A DNA stretch of 64,000 nt from Streptomyces sp. FIT100 (GTDB lineage Bacteria > Actinomycetota > Actinomycetes > Streptomycetales > Streptomycetaceae): contig NZ_CP075715.1 in the NCBI RefSeq assembly GCF_024584805.1, positions 62,001 to 126,000 on the forward strand. Reading direction: 5' to 3'. Position 1 is the first letter of the stretch. The number at the start of each line of letters is the position of its first letter. The notes under the pieces are model-generated. The model ran no database searches. It was given only the letters and a program-made list of their open reading frames with translations, and was not told the DNA's origin. This document shows, in pieces, positions 1 to 9,184 of this stretch. Position numbers and translations under genes: made by a program.

Positions 1-1342
1 GGCGATAGCGTTCGAGAACGGCACCGCGACGGCCGTCGCCCCGGTCACCGGCATGTCCCTGGTCGAGGACCGGGCGCTGGACAGCCTGCGCACCGCGTAT
101 CTGCGCGCGAGCGCCACGGAGGCACGGGCCGTGGTCATGCCCGTGAAGCAGACGCCGCCGCGCATAGGCACCGCCGAGACCGACCGGGCCATGAAGAACT
201 TCGCCCAGCCCGCGATGTCGGGCCCGGTCACGCTCACCCTCGCCGGTGAGCGGATATTCATCGGCCCCGCCACCATAGGCCGCCACCTCACCATGAAGGC
301 CGGCAGCGGCGACCGGCTCGAGCCGGCCCTGGACGCCAAGGGCCTGCTCGCCGAGCCGGAGGTCGCCGCCCAGGTGAACGCGGCCGCCCAGGGCCCCCGG
401 GACGCGAAGCTCGGCCTCGGCGCCGACAACCGGGTGACCGTGGTGCAGGAGAGCCGCGAGGGACACGAGGTCACCGACAAGGCGCTCGGCGACGCCGTCA
501 TGCCCCTGCTGACCCGCACCGGCGCCGCCCGTACCGGCGAACTGGCGGCCAGGACGATCGAGCCGAAGCTCAGCGCCGCGTCGGCACGGGAGCTCGGCAT
601 CAAGGAGAAGATCTCGTCGTTCACCGTCGAGTTCCCAGCCGCGCCCTACCGGACGACCAACATAGGCCGCGCCGTCCAGCTGATCGACGGCTCGCTCGTC
701 CTGCCCGGCAAGGAGTGGAGCTTCAACCGGACGGTCGGCGAGCGGACCGAGGAGAACGGCTTCGTCGACGGCATCATGATCAACGACGGCCAGTACGTGA
801 AGTCGCCGGGCGGCGGCGTCTCGGCCGTCGCCACCACGATGTACAACGCCCTCTTCTTCGCCGGGGTCAAGCCGCTGGAACACGGCGCGCACTCGTTCTA
901 CATCGAGCGCTACCCCGAGGGCCGCGAGGCCACGGTCGCCTGGGGCACCCTCGACCTGCGGTGGCTCAACGACTCCGGGCACGCCATCTACGTCAAGGCC
1001 CAGTCCACCGACACCTCGCTGACCATCACCTTCCTCGGCACGAAGAAGTACGACGAGATACGCGCGACCAAGGGGCCGCGCACCGGTATCACGCAGCCCG
1101 GCAAGCGCACGGGCAGCGGCCCCACCTGCGAGGTCCAGACCCCGCTCGAGGGCTTCGACGTCGCCGTCGGCCGCGTCTTCCTCCAGGACGGGCGGGAGGT
1201 CAAGCGGGAGAACTACAAGACCCACTACACCCCGCGCGACGAGGTCACGTGCACCCCGGAGGAGCCGGCCGGCAAGCAGGCGGCGGACGGAGCGCGGACT
1301 CCGCCCGCGGCGGACGCGACGGACGGCGCCCCGGCCGCCTGA
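1..1342 (+). CDS. VanW family protein, 5' end missing
   Basis: The reading frame is open from base 2 and runs through the first ATG at 53, so the gene starts upstream of the window and only the C-terminal ~446 residues are visible. The middle part (about 560-1100) carries the VanW signature: a PYRTTNIGRAVQLIDG-like segment, a GKEWSFN stretch and the GGGVSAVATTMYNALFFAG core. The region before it resembles the peptidoglycan-binding-like domain that usually precedes VanW. In this family the N-terminus is normally a membrane anchor, so it probably acts outside the cell near the wall. The C-terminus is low-complexity (Ala/Pro/Asp). Biochemical role is unknown; the name comes from vancomycin-resistance clusters and does not itself imply resistance. 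Confidence 0.85.
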   Translation, partial: AIAFENGTATAVAPVTGMSLVEDRALDSLRTAYLRASATEARAVVMPVKQTPPRIGTAETDRAMKNFAQPAMSGPVTLTLAGERIFIGPATIGRHLTMKAGSGDRLEPALDAKGLLAEPEVAAQVNAAAQGPRDAKLGLGADNRVTVVQESREGHEVTDKALGDAVMPLLTRTGAARTGELAARTIEPKLSAASARELGIKEKISSFTVEFPAAPYRTTNIGRAVQLIDGSLVLPGKEWSFNRTVGERTEENGFVDGIMINDGQYVKSPGGGVSAVATTMYNALFFAGVKPLEHGAHSFYIERYPEGREATVAWGTLDLRWLNDSGHAIYVKAQSTDTSLTITFLGTKKYDEIRATKGPRTGITQPGKRTGSGPTCEVQTPLEGFDVAVGRVFLQDGREVKRENYKTHYTPRDEVTCTPEEPAGKQAADGARTPPAADATDGAPAA

Positions 1343-1406
1343 TCGGCCCCGGCCGCCTGATCCGCACCGGCAGCACCGGCAGCACCGACCAGTGCCCGAC
1401 GGTCCG

Positions 1407-2903
1407 TCAGAATCCGGCGCGCAGTTCCCTCTTGAGGATCTTGCCGCTCGCGTTGCGCGGCAGCTGGTCCACGAGGACGATCCGCTTCGGCACCTTGAAC
1501 CCGGGGAGGTGCTCGCGTGCGTGGGCGAGGAGTTCGTCCTCCGTCACGCCGTCGCGGGGAACGACGACGGCGGTCACGGCCTCGATCCAGCGCTCGTCCG
1601 GGAGGCCGATCACGGCGGCCTCGGCGACCGACGGATGGGTGTAGAGGACGTCCTCGACCTGGCGTGAAGCGACCAGCACTCCCCCGGAGTTGATGACGTC
1701 CTTCACCCGGTCGACGATCGTGTAGTAGCCCTCGCCGTCGCGTACGGCGAGGTCACCGGAGCGGAACCAGCCGCCGCGGAACGCCGCCCGGGTCTCCTCC
1801 GGCTTGTTCCAGTACCCCTTGCAGAGCTGCGGCGAGCGGTAGACGATCTCGCCCGGCGTACCGTCGGGCACGTCCTCGCCGTCCTCGTCGACGACCTTCG
1901 CCTCGACGAAGCGCACGGGCCTCCCGCAGGAGTCCATCCGGCCCTCGTGCTCCTTGGGCCCGAGCACGGTGGCGAGCGGTCCGATCTCGCTCTGGCCGAA
2001 GCAGTTGTAGAACGCGAGTCCGGGCAGGCGTTCCCGCAGCCGTTCCAGCACGGGCACGGGCATGATCGAGGCTCCGTAGTACGCCTTGCGCAGTCCGCCG
2101 AGGTCGCGCGTGGCGAACCCGGGGTGCTCGGAGAGGGCGATCCAGACGGTCGGCGGCGCGAACAGGCTGTCGGCGCGGCCCGCCTCCACCAGGTCGAAGA
2201 TCTGCGCGGCGTCCGGCGCGTCGAGAAGGGTGCTCTCCGCGCCGACGGCGAGGTACGGCAGCAGGAACACGTGCATCTGCGCGGAGTGGTAGAGGGGCAG
2301 CGAGTGGACGGGCTTGTCGTGCTCGTCCAGGTCGAGCGCGGTGATGGCGCTGATGTACTCGTGCACCAGCGCCCGGTGCGTCATCATCGCGCCCTTCGGC
2401 AGGGCCGTCGTCCCCGAGGTGTAGAGGAGCTGGGCGAGGTTGTGGGCGTCCCGGTCGGGGTCGAAGTCCTGCGGTTCGGCCAGCGCCGCGAGCAGCGAGT
2501 CACCGGTGTCGCGCAGGGCCCGGACGACGTGCCCCTCCGGGACGCGGTCCGCGAGAGCGGGGTCGGCGAGGACGAGTGAACTGCCGGACTGGTCCAGGAT
2601 GTACGTGAGATCGTCGCCGGTCAGGTTGTGGTTCACGGGCACGTGGACGAACCCGGCGCGGGCGCAGGCCAGGAAGGCGATGAGGTAGGCGTCGGAGTTG
2701 CGGCCGTAGACGGCGACGCGGTCGCACTCGCCCAGGCCGTGGTCGCTCAGCACGGCGGCCGCGGTGGTGACGGCGGCGTCCAGCTCTGCGTAGGTCCAGG
2801 ACCGGTCGCCGTAGCGGACGGCGGTGCGGTCGGGCACGCGCTGGGCGCTGCGTCGCAGGACGCCGTCGACGGTGCTGCTGCGGAGTCGTTCCAAGGCTGC
2901 CAT
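1407..2903 (-). CDS. Long-chain fatty acid--CoA ligase (AMP-binding, FadD type)
   Basis: 498-aa ANL-superfamily adenylating enzyme expected to activate a carboxylic acid to its AMP ester and then its CoA thioester in the cytosol. Visible motifs: the P-loop-like LLYTSGTTALPKGAM (about residue 160), the YNCFGQSEIGPLATV A5 segment, the GWFRSGDLAVRDGEGYY A7 segment, and the C-terminal PRNASGKILKREL with the catalytic lysine. Start chosen at MAALERLRSS; an upstream in-frame ATG at 2990 would add 29 residues that do not look like the family. It is monocistronic on the minus strand. Substrate cannot be told from the sequence. Confidence 0.9.
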   Translation of the reverse strand: MAALERLRSSTVDGVLRRSAQRVPDRTAVRYGDRSWTYAELDAAVTTAAAVLSDHGLGECDRVAVYGRNSDAYLIAFLACARAGFVHVPVNHNLTGDDLTYILDQSGSSLVLADPALADRVPEGHVVRALRDTGDSLLAALAEPQDFDPDRDAHNLAQLLYTSGTTALPKGAMMTHRALVHEYISAITALDLDEHDKPVHSLPLYHSAQMHVFLLPYLAVGAESTLLDAPDAAQIFDLVEAGRADSLFAPPTVWIALSEHPGFATRDLGGLRKAYYGASIMPVPVLERLRERLPGLAFYNCFGQSEIGPLATVLGPKEHEGRMDSCGRPVRFVEAKVVDEDGEDVPDGTPGEIVYRSPQLCKGYWNKPEETRAAFRGGWFRSGDLAVRDGEGYYTIVDRVKDVINSGGVLVASRQVEDVLYTHPSVAEAAVIGLPDERWIEAVTAVVVPRDGVTEDELLAHAREHLPGFKVPKRIVLVDQLPRNASGKILKRELRAGF

Positions 2904-3002
2904 GGCTGGATCCTGTGCGGCGCGGGAGCGGCGGTCAAGCGTGTCGCCGACGCGGATACCGAGCGGATACCGAACGGAACGTTGACACACGCCGCCCGCG
3001 CT

Positions 3003-3190
3003 GCGTGCAGCGCATCCCGGTGCACGGCGGCACCGGGTCGCTCGGCGTCCGGAACAAGACCGTGCCGGTGTGGAACGCGGAGAGCAGCGGGTACGGCGGG
3101 CGCTGCCCGGTGGCCCGCACCCTGCTGACGTACTCCCAGTCGTCGAACCCGCGGTCGCCGCAGTTGCGCGTGGTCCGCGTCAGGGGCTGA
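3003..3190 (+). pseudogene. Penicillin acylase family C-terminal remnant
   Basis: A ~62-residue plus-strand segment reads RIPVHGGTGSLGV, then RCPVARTLLTYSQSSNPRSP before a stop. The LTYSQSSNPRSP motif and the preceding HGG segment match the extreme C-terminus of actinobacterial penicillin acylase-like (Ntn hydrolase, S45) proteins. The typical tail after NPRSP (YADQT...) is replaced by unrelated sequence, and the rest of the gene is absent. Read as the decayed 3' end of an acylase gene squeezed between two minus-strand genes. Inference from motif memory only. Confidence 0.55.
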
Positions 3191-4280
3191 ACGACAGGAA
3201 CACGAAGGCGGCGAAGATCAGCAGATGGACGCCGCCCTGGAGGAGGGTGGCCCGGCCGGGTACGACGGTGAGGGCGCTGACCACGGCGGTGAGTGCGAGC
3301 AGCACCATGTGGGTGGCGTCCTCGCCGAGGATCAGGCTCCCGGGCAGCCAGACCGAGGCGAGGGCGATCGCCGGGATCGTCAGGCCGATGCTGGCGATGG
3401 CGGAGCCGTAGGCGAGGTTGAGGCTGGTCTGCATGCGGTCCCGGCGCGCGGCCCGGACGGCGGCGAGGGTCTCGGGCATCAGGACCATGAGGGCGATGAC
3501 GACGCCGACGACGGAGTTCGGCAGTCCGGCCGACTCGACGCCGCCCTCGATGGCGGGCGAGACGAGTTTGGCGTCGCCGACGACGGCGACGAGTGCCACG
3601 AAGAGCAGCGCGACGCTCCACCAGGTCTGCCGGACCCCGGGCGGCGGGGCGTGGCTGTCGGGGCCGGAGTCCTGGCCGTCCCGGACGACGGGCAGGAAGT
3701 AGTCGCGGTGCCGCACGGTCTGCACGGCGACGAAGAGCCCGTACAGGCAGAGCGAGGCGGCGGCGGCGAAGGCGAGCTGGGCGCCGGTGAACTGCGGCCC
3801 CGGGCGGCCCGTGGTGAAGGTGGGCAGCACCAGCGTCATGGTGGCGAGGGTGCACACGGTCGCGAGCGCGCCGCCCGAGCCCTCGGCGTTGAAGACGGCG
3901 ATCCGGTTGCGCAGGGCGGCAACCAGCAGGGAGAGCCCGACGATGCCGTTGCATGTGATCATGACGGCGGCGAAGACGGTGTCCCTGGCATAGGTGGACG
4001 CCTTGTCGCCGCCGCCCGCCATCAGGGTGACGATGAGGCCGACCTCGATGACGGTGACGGCCACGGCGAGCACGAGGGAGCCGAAGGGCTCGCCGACCCG
4101 GTGGGCGACGACCTCGGCGTGGTGCACGGCGGCCAGCACGGCGCCGACGAGGCACAGCCCGACGACGGTCACGGCGGAGACCGGCAGCACGCGCCCCCAG
4201 CCGAGGACGAGCGCGACGGCGGCGACGACCGGCACCCAGGTGGTCCACTGCGCTGCCTGCGATGCCGTGCCGCTCCTCAT
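3180..4280 (-). CDS. chaA: Calcium:proton antiporter, ChaA type
   Basis: 366-aa polytopic membrane protein with about ten to eleven hydrophobic segments. The two alpha-repeat cores typical of the Ca2+/cation antiporter superfamily are visible: VTVIEVGLIVTLMAGGGD with the conserved Glu in the first half (about residue 78) and GVVIALMVLMPETLAAVRAA in the second (about residue 258). These acidic residues form the cation site in this family. Length and order of motifs fit ChaA, which exchanges Ca2+ (and Na+/K+) for protons at the cytoplasmic membrane. The start at 4280 lies just after a strong hairpin at 4294-4326. Its 3' end overlaps the plus-strand acylase remnant. Confidence 0.85.
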   Translation of the reverse strand: MRSGTASQAAQWTTWVPVVAAVALVLGWGRVLPVSAVTVVGLCLVGAVLAAVHHAEVVAHRVGEPFGSLVLAVAVTVIEVGLIVTLMAGGGDKASTYARDTVFAAVMITCNGIVGLSLLVAALRNRIAVFNAEGSGGALATVCTLATMTLVLPTFTTGRPGPQFTGAQLAFAAAASLCLYGLFVAVQTVRHRDYFLPVVRDGQDSGPDSHAPPPGVRQTWWSVALLFVALVAVVGDAKLVSPAIEGGVESAGLPNSVVGVVIALMVLMPETLAAVRAARRDRMQTSLNLAYGSAIASIGLTIPAIALASVWLPGSLILGEDATHMVLLALTAVVSALTVVPGRATLLQGGVHLLIFAAFVFLSFSP

Positions 4281-4293
4281 GCGGGCCAGGCTG

Positions 4294-4326
4294 CCAGTAC
4301 CCCGCGCGTGCCGCGCGGGGTACTGG
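4294..4326 (-). terminator. Perfect 14-bp stem-loop, probable terminator
   Basis: Bases 4294-4307 and 4313-4326 are perfect complements with a 5-base loop (stem begins CCAGTACCCCGCGC). It lies 60 bases past the stop of the minus-strand acyl-CoA synthetase and 14 bases before the antiporter start, so it would end the 7059-4388 transcript. There is no U-tract, as is common for Streptomyces terminators. Confidence 0.6.
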
Positions 4327-4387
4327 TCCGATGGGGTCGGGTGTACGCCGGGCCCCGCCGGGCGTCACAGGGGCGCTCCGCCGGGCG

Positions 4388-5938
4388 TCACAGGGGGCGG
4401 GCGTGGCCCTGCCAGTACGGGTCGCGGAGCCGGCGTTTGTAGAGCTTGCCGTTGGGGTCGCGGGGCATGGCGTCGATGAAGTCGACGCTCTTGGGGCGCT
4501 TGTACCCTGCGAGGCGCCGCTCGCAGTGGGCGAGGATCGCGGCGGCGAGGTCCGGGCCGGGGACATGGCCGTCGGCGGGCTCGACGACGGCCTTGACCTC
4601 CTCGCCCCAGTCGTCGTGCGGGATGCCGAAGGCGGCGGCGTCGGCGACGGCGGGGTGGGCGAGGAGAGCGGCCTCGATCTCGGCGGGGTAGATGTTGACA
4701 CCGCCGGAGATGATCATGTCGATCTTGCGGTCGCGGAGGAAGAGGTAGCCGTCCTCGTCGAGGACGCCGAGATCACCGACGGTGAAGAAGTCGCCGATGC
4801 GGTTCTTGCGCGTCTTGGCCTCGTCCTTGTGGTAGCTGAAGCCGCCGGTCGACATCTTCATGTAGACGGTGCCGAGTTCGCCGGGCGGCAGCCGGTTGCC
4901 GTCGTCGTCGAAGACGGCGAGCTCGCTGATGGGCCAGGCCCGCCCCACGGTGCCGGGCTTCTTCAGCCAGTCCTCGGCGGTGGCGAAGGCGCCGCCGCCC
5001 TCGCTCGCCGCGTAGTACTCCTCGACGCTGTTCCCCCACCACTCGATCATCGCCCGTTTGACGTGGTCGGGGCAGGGTGCGGCGCCGTGGATGGCGTGCC
5101 GCATCGACGAGACGTCGTACCGCGCCCGTACGTCCTGCGGGAGGGCGAGGAGCCGGTGGAACTGCGTCGGGACCATGTGGGTGTGCGTGCAGGCGTAGGC
5201 GTCGATGAGGCGCAGCATCTCCTCGGGCGCCCATTTGTCCATCAGCACCAGCCGGTGGCCGATGTGCAGGGACGCGCCCGCGAACTGGAGGACGGCGGTG
5301 TGGTAGAGCGGCGAGCAGACGAGGTGGACGTTGTCGTCGAAGGGCCTGATGCCGAAGATGGCGAGGAAGCCGCCGAGATACGTCTCCTCGGGGAGCTTTC
5401 CGGGCAGCGGGCGCCGGATGCCGCGCGGCCTGCCGGTCGTGCCGGAGGTGTAGTTCATGACCCAGCCGAGGGTGCGGTCGGCCGGCGCCGACTCCGGCTG
5501 CCCGTCGAGGAGTTCGGCGTACGGGCGGAAGCCGTCGACCGCGCCGACGGCGTAGCGGTGGCTCGCGGGCAGGTGCGCCTCGTCGGCCGCGGCGCTCGCC
5601 GCGGCGGCGAAGCGCTGGTGGGCGATGAGGGCCTTGGCGCCGGAGTCGGCGACGATCCAGGCGATCTCGGGGCCGACGAGGTGGTGGTTGACGGGCACGA
5701 GGTAGAAGCCGGCCTGGGAGGCGGCGAGGTACGCGGTGAAGAACTCGACGCCGTTGGGGAGGACGACGGCGAAGGCGTCGCCGCGCTCCAGTCCCGCGGC
5801 GCGCAGCCCGTGCACCAGCCGGTTGGCCTCGGCGTGCAGCCGGCCGGCCGTCCACTCCTCGCCGTCGGGTGCGATCAGGACCGTACGCTCGGGGTCGGCG
5901 GTCGCCTGCGCCCAGAAGCCTCCCGGCTGCTCGCTCAT
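4388..5938 (-). CDS. Acyl-CoA synthetase (AMP-binding)
   Basis: 516-aa ANL-family ligase, a distant paralogue of the one at 1407-2903. Motifs: VMNYTSGTTGRPRGIRRP (A3), EYYAASEGGGAF (A5), NRIGDFFTVGDLGVLDEDGYLFLRDRKIDMI (A7/A8) and the catalytic-lysine tail PRDPNGKLYKRRLRDPY. The ATG at 5938 overlaps the TGA of the upstream nitronate monooxygenase gene in the sequence TCATGA, giving a 4-base ATGA overlap and probable translational coupling. The NPD/nitronate-monooxygenase-plus-FadD pairing resembles actinobacterial lipid/steroid side-chain catabolism operons. Substrate unknown. Confidence 0.9.
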   Translation of the reverse strand: MSEQPGGFWAQATADPERTVLIAPDGEEWTAGRLHAEANRLVHGLRAAGLERGDAFAVVLPNGVEFFTAYLAASQAGFYLVPVNHHLVGPEIAWIVADSGAKALIAHQRFAAAASAAADEAHLPASHRYAVGAVDGFRPYAELLDGQPESAPADRTLGWVMNYTSGTTGRPRGIRRPLPGKLPEETYLGGFLAIFGIRPFDDNVHLVCSPLYHTAVLQFAGASLHIGHRLVLMDKWAPEEMLRLIDAYACTHTHMVPTQFHRLLALPQDVRARYDVSSMRHAIHGAAPCPDHVKRAMIEWWGNSVEEYYAASEGGGAFATAEDWLKKPGTVGRAWPISELAVFDDDGNRLPPGELGTVYMKMSTGGFSYHKDEAKTRKNRIGDFFTVGDLGVLDEDGYLFLRDRKIDMIISGGVNIYPAEIEAALLAHPAVADAAAFGIPHDDWGEEVKAVVEPADGHVPGPDLAAAILAHCERRLAGYKRPKSVDFIDAMPRDPNGKLYKRRLRDPYWQGHARPL

Positions 5939-7059
5939 GAGGCGCTCCTCCCGGCGATGCGGTTGATGCGGTCGACGGTGCGCTCGAATCCGCGGGTCAG
6001 GTCGTCGAAGACCTGCTGGACGCTGTGCTCGGAGTTCATACGGCCGACGATCTGGCCGACGGGGGTGCCGAGCAGCGGTTCGACCTCGTACTTCTGGATA
6101 CGGGAGACGGCCTCGGCGACGAGGAGGCCCTGGAGCGGCATGGGCAGGGCTCCGGGGCCGTTCGGGTCGTCCCAGGCGTCGGTCCACTCGGTGCGCAGCT
6201 GGCGGGCGGGTTTGCCCGAGAGGGCGCGGGAGCGGACGGTGTCACCGGAGCCGGCGGCGAGGAGCTTGTCCGTGAGGGCGCGGGAGTGGAGGTCGGCCTC
6301 GGTGGTGGTGAGCCAGATCGAGCCGAGCCAGACGCCCTGGGCGCCGAGGGCGAGTCCGGCGGCGATCTGCTCCCCGCTGCCGATGCCTCCGGCTGCCAGG
6401 ACGGGCAGCGGCGAGACGGCGTCGACGGCGTCCGGGGTGAGGACCATGGAGGCGATCTCGCCGGTGTGGCCGCCCGCCTCGTAGCCCTGGGCGACGACGA
6501 TGTCGATGCCGGCCTCGGCGTGGCGGCGGGCGTGCTTGGCACTTCCGGCGAGGGCGGCGACCAGGACGCCGTGGTCGTGGGCGCGGGCGACGACGTCCGG
6601 GGGTGGGGAGCCGAGCGCGTTGGCGAGCAGCTTGATCGGGTAGTCGAAGGCGACGTCGAGCTGGCTGCGGGCGACCTGCTCCATCCAGCCGGTGATCCGC
6701 CAGCCGGACGCCTCGCCCTCCGGGAGCGCCGGCACGCCGTGCTTGGCGAGGGTCTCCTCGACGAAGCGGCGGTGCCCTTCGGGGATCATCGCCTCGACCT
6801 GGGCCTCCGTCAGCGTCTGGCCTCCCGGGGCCTCGGCCTTCTTGGCGGGCATCACGACGTCGAGGCCGTACGGCTTTCCGCCGGTGTGCTCCTGCATCCA
6901 GTCGAGGTCGCGGGCGAGGTCGCCGGGCGCGGTGTAGCGGACCGCGCCGAGGACGCCGAAGCCGCCGGCCCGGGTGATGGCGGCGGCGACCGCGGGGAAC
7001 GGCGTGAAGCCGAAGATGGCGTGCTCGATCCCCAGTTTCCTGCTCAGTTCCGTCTCCAT
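5935..7059 (-). CDS. Nitronate monooxygenase / 2-nitropropane dioxygenase-like flavoprotein
   Basis: 374-aa TIM-barrel FMN protein. The N-terminus IEHAIFGFTPFPAVAAAITRAGGFGVLGA and the later VVAQGYEAGGHTG and PVLAAGGIGSGEQIAAGLALGAQGVWLGS segments are the classical FMN-binding landmarks of the NPD family; the His in GGHTG is at the family's catalytic-base position. Start chosen at METELSRKLG (7059), where the family alignment begins; the open frame extends to 7146. It is the first gene of a two-gene operon with the acyl-CoA synthetase. In actinobacteria such proteins are often found in fatty-acid or sterol breakdown clusters, where the true reaction may not be nitronate oxidation. Confidence 0.85.
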   Translation of the reverse strand: METELSRKLGIEHAIFGFTPFPAVAAAITRAGGFGVLGAVRYTAPGDLARDLDWMQEHTGGKPYGLDVVMPAKKAEAPGGQTLTEAQVEAMIPEGHRRFVEETLAKHGVPALPEGEASGWRITGWMEQVARSQLDVAFDYPIKLLANALGSPPPDVVARAHDHGVLVAALAGSAKHARRHAEAGIDIVVAQGYEAGGHTGEIASMVLTPDAVDAVSPLPVLAAGGIGSGEQIAAGLALGAQGVWLGSIWLTTTEADLHSRALTDKLLAAGSGDTVRSRALSGKPARQLRTEWTDAWDDPNGPGALPMPLQGLLVAEAVSRIQKYEVEPLLGTPVGQIVGRMNSEHSVQQVFDDLTRGFERTVDRINRIAGRSAS

Positions 7060-7208
7060 GGGCGGCAGGATGCCGCAGCACGGCGGCCGAGGGAAGAGAT
7101 TTTCTGATGCAGTGTCAGATTCTTGCCGGTCTTGACGCCCCCTCACCTTGGTAAGAAAGTTTCACGTGTTGCGTGATTCCCGAAGGATTCTTTCAGGGAG
7201 GGTGAGGT

Positions 7209-8999
7209 ATGACGGAGGTCTCGGCGGGCAGAGCGATCAGCCGTCGCCGACTGGGCGGCGGGGTGCTGGCACTGGGAGGTGCACTGGTGGTCGGAGCGTT
7301 CCCGGGCGGGGCCGCCGCGGCGGCCGTACCGGCGGCCCGGCACGGCCGCACGACGCTGCGGCGCGGCTCCCCGGAGCGGGCCGGACTGATCGCGGCGCAC
7401 CTGGACACGCTCGTCACCGACGCCGAGAAGTACCTCGCCCCCTCTCCCAAGCACCCCTGGTACGCCGGCGCGGTGCTCCTCGCGGGCCGGGGCGGGACGG
7501 TCGCGCTGCACCGGCCGATCGGGATGGCCGTGCGGTACGCGGCCTACGACGCGACGACCGACACGGGAGTGGAGTTCCCGCCCGAGGAGCAGATCCCGAT
7601 GGCCGAGGACACGGTCTTCGACCTCGCCTCCGTCTCCAAGCTGTTCACCTCGATCCTGGCCGTGCAGCAGATCGAGCGGGGCGCGCTGGAGCTGGAGGAG
7701 CGGGTCGCCGCGTACCTTCCGGAGTTCGGCGCCGCGGGCAAGCAGGACGTCACCGTACGGCAGTTGCTCACGCACACCTCCGGTTTCCGGGCGTGGATCC
7801 CGCTGTTCAAGGAGCCCACACGGGAGGGGCAGCTGCGGCTGCTGTGGAACGAGGCGCCGGCGAATCCGCCCGGCACCCGGTACCTCTACTCCGACCTCAA
7901 CCTGATCTCCCTCCAGCTGGTCCTGGAGAAGATCACCGGCCACCCCCTGGACGCGCTGCTCCACGACGAGATCACGGCTCCGCTGGGTATGGACCGCACC
8001 CGGTTCAACCCGCCGGCCGCCTGGAAGCCGAAGATCGCCGCCACCGAGGACGCACGGCTGCCGTGGTCGGGGCTGGAGCGCGGGCTGGTCTGGGGCGAGG
8101 TGCACGACGAGAACGCGTACGGCTTCGGCGGCGTCGCGGGGCACGCCGGGGTGTTCTCGTGCGCGTGGGACCTGGCGGTGCTCGCGCGGACCCTGCTCAA
8201 CGGCGGGGCGTACGGGCGCGCGAGGATCCTGTCCGAGGAGTCGGTCGAGCTGATGTTCACGGACTTCAACACCGCGTTCCCCGGCGACGAGCACGGGCTC
8301 GGCTTCGAGCTGTACCAGCACTGGTACATGGGTGCGATGGCCACGCCGCGGACGGCCGGGCACACCGGGTTCACGGGCACGAGCCTCGTACTCGACCCGA
8401 CGACGGACTCGTTCCTCGTGGTACTCGGCAACTCCGTCCACCCGGTGCGCAGTTGGCGCTCGGGGAGCGCACCGCGGGTCGCCGCGGCGAACAACATGGC
8501 GCGCGCCACCGCGGTACGGCCCGCGCAGGGGCGCACGGCCTGGTTCTCCGGGATGGCGGGCGCGACGACGGCGACGCTGGCGCTGCCGGAGGTGAGGCCG
8601 GTGACGGCGGACGCCCGGCTGCTCTGCGGTCTGTGGTGGGACACGGAGCCGGGGGCCGACAAGGTCTTCCTGGAGGCGTCGTCCGACGACGGCACCAGCT
8701 GGCAGCCGGTGCCGTTCACGACGGTGCGGGCCGGCCGGAGCCCCGAGCCCCACCCGGAGGGGTACGCCACCGGCTGGTCCGGTCGCAGCTGGCACCGTCT
8801 GGAGGCGCCACTGGCCGCGTGGCGCAGCGGTCCGGTGCGGCTGCGGTGGCGGTACGCGACGGACCAGCTGTACGTGGGGCGGGGGGTGTACGTGGACGGG
8901 CTGCGGGTGGAGGACGGCGAGCGGGTGCTCTTCGACGAGCGGCGGGCGCCGGACGCGGACCTGATCGAGGCGCTGGGGTGGACGGTGTCGTCCGACTGA
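7209..8999 (+). CDS. Tat-exported serine hydrolase, beta-lactamase (class C/esterase) family
   Basis: 596 aa. The N-terminus has a twin-arginine signal (ISRRRLGGG at about 10-18, then a hydrophobic stretch ending AAAAAVPAA), so it is probably exported folded. The penicillin-binding fold follows: S141-V-S-K144 gives the SxxK nucleophile, YSDLN serves as the YxN-type motif and AGHTGFTG as the KTG-type motif. After about residue 420 comes a separate beta-rich domain (WFSGMAGATTATL, LCGLWWDTEPGADKVFLEASSDDG) resembling a carbohydrate- or wall-binding module. The ATG is preceded by a purine-rich GGGAGGGTGAGGT. Substrate unknown; esterase or D-amino-acid peptidase activity is as likely as lactam hydrolysis. 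Confidence 0.85.
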   Translation: MTEVSAGRAISRRRLGGGVLALGGALVVGAFPGGAAAAAVPAARHGRTTLRRGSPERAGLIAAHLDTLVTDAEKYLAPSPKHPWYAGAVLLAGRGGTVALHRPIGMAVRYAAYDATTDTGVEFPPEEQIPMAEDTVFDLASVSKLFTSILAVQQIERGALELEERVAAYLPEFGAAGKQDVTVRQLLTHTSGFRAWIPLFKEPTREGQLRLLWNEAPANPPGTRYLYSDLNLISLQLVLEKITGHPLDALLHDEITAPLGMDRTRFNPPAAWKPKIAATEDARLPWSGLERGLVWGEVHDENAYGFGGVAGHAGVFSCAWDLAVLARTLLNGGAYGRARILSEESVELMFTDFNTAFPGDEHGLGFELYQHWYMGAMATPRTAGHTGFTGTSLVLDPTTDSFLVVLGNSVHPVRSWRSGSAPRVAAANNMARATAVRPAQGRTAWFSGMAGATTATLALPEVRPVTADARLLCGLWWDTEPGADKVFLEASSDDGTSWQPVPFTTVRAGRSPEPHPEGYATGWSGRSWHRLEAPLAAWRSGPVRLRWRYATDQLYVGRGVYVDGLRVEDGERVLFDERRAPDADLIEALGWTVSSD

Positions 9000-9029
9000 G
9001 CCGGGGCGGCCGGTCGTCCGCCGACTGAG

Positions 9030-9057
9030 CCCCACTGCCCGCCGTCGGGCGGTGGGG
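9030..9057 (+). terminator. Stem-loop after the serine hydrolase gene
   Basis: CCCCAC-T-GCCCG (9030-9041) pairs with CGGGC-G-GTGGGG (9046-9057) through 11 Watson-Crick pairs and one G:U, loop CCGT. It starts 31 bases after the stop of the hydrolase. Followed to 9175 by short GC-rich direct repeats (units around GGGGCGCCCGGCCG) with further hairpin potential. Confidence 0.5.
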
Positions 9058-9184
9058 CGTGCCCCGTGGCCCGACGGCGGGAGCCGACCGGCCGCGGGCT
9101 GGGGCGCGCCCTGCCGGGGGGCGCCCGGCCGTGGGGGGCGCCCGGCCGCGGGGGGCGCCCGGCCGCGGGGAAGGGCTCCCGGCC

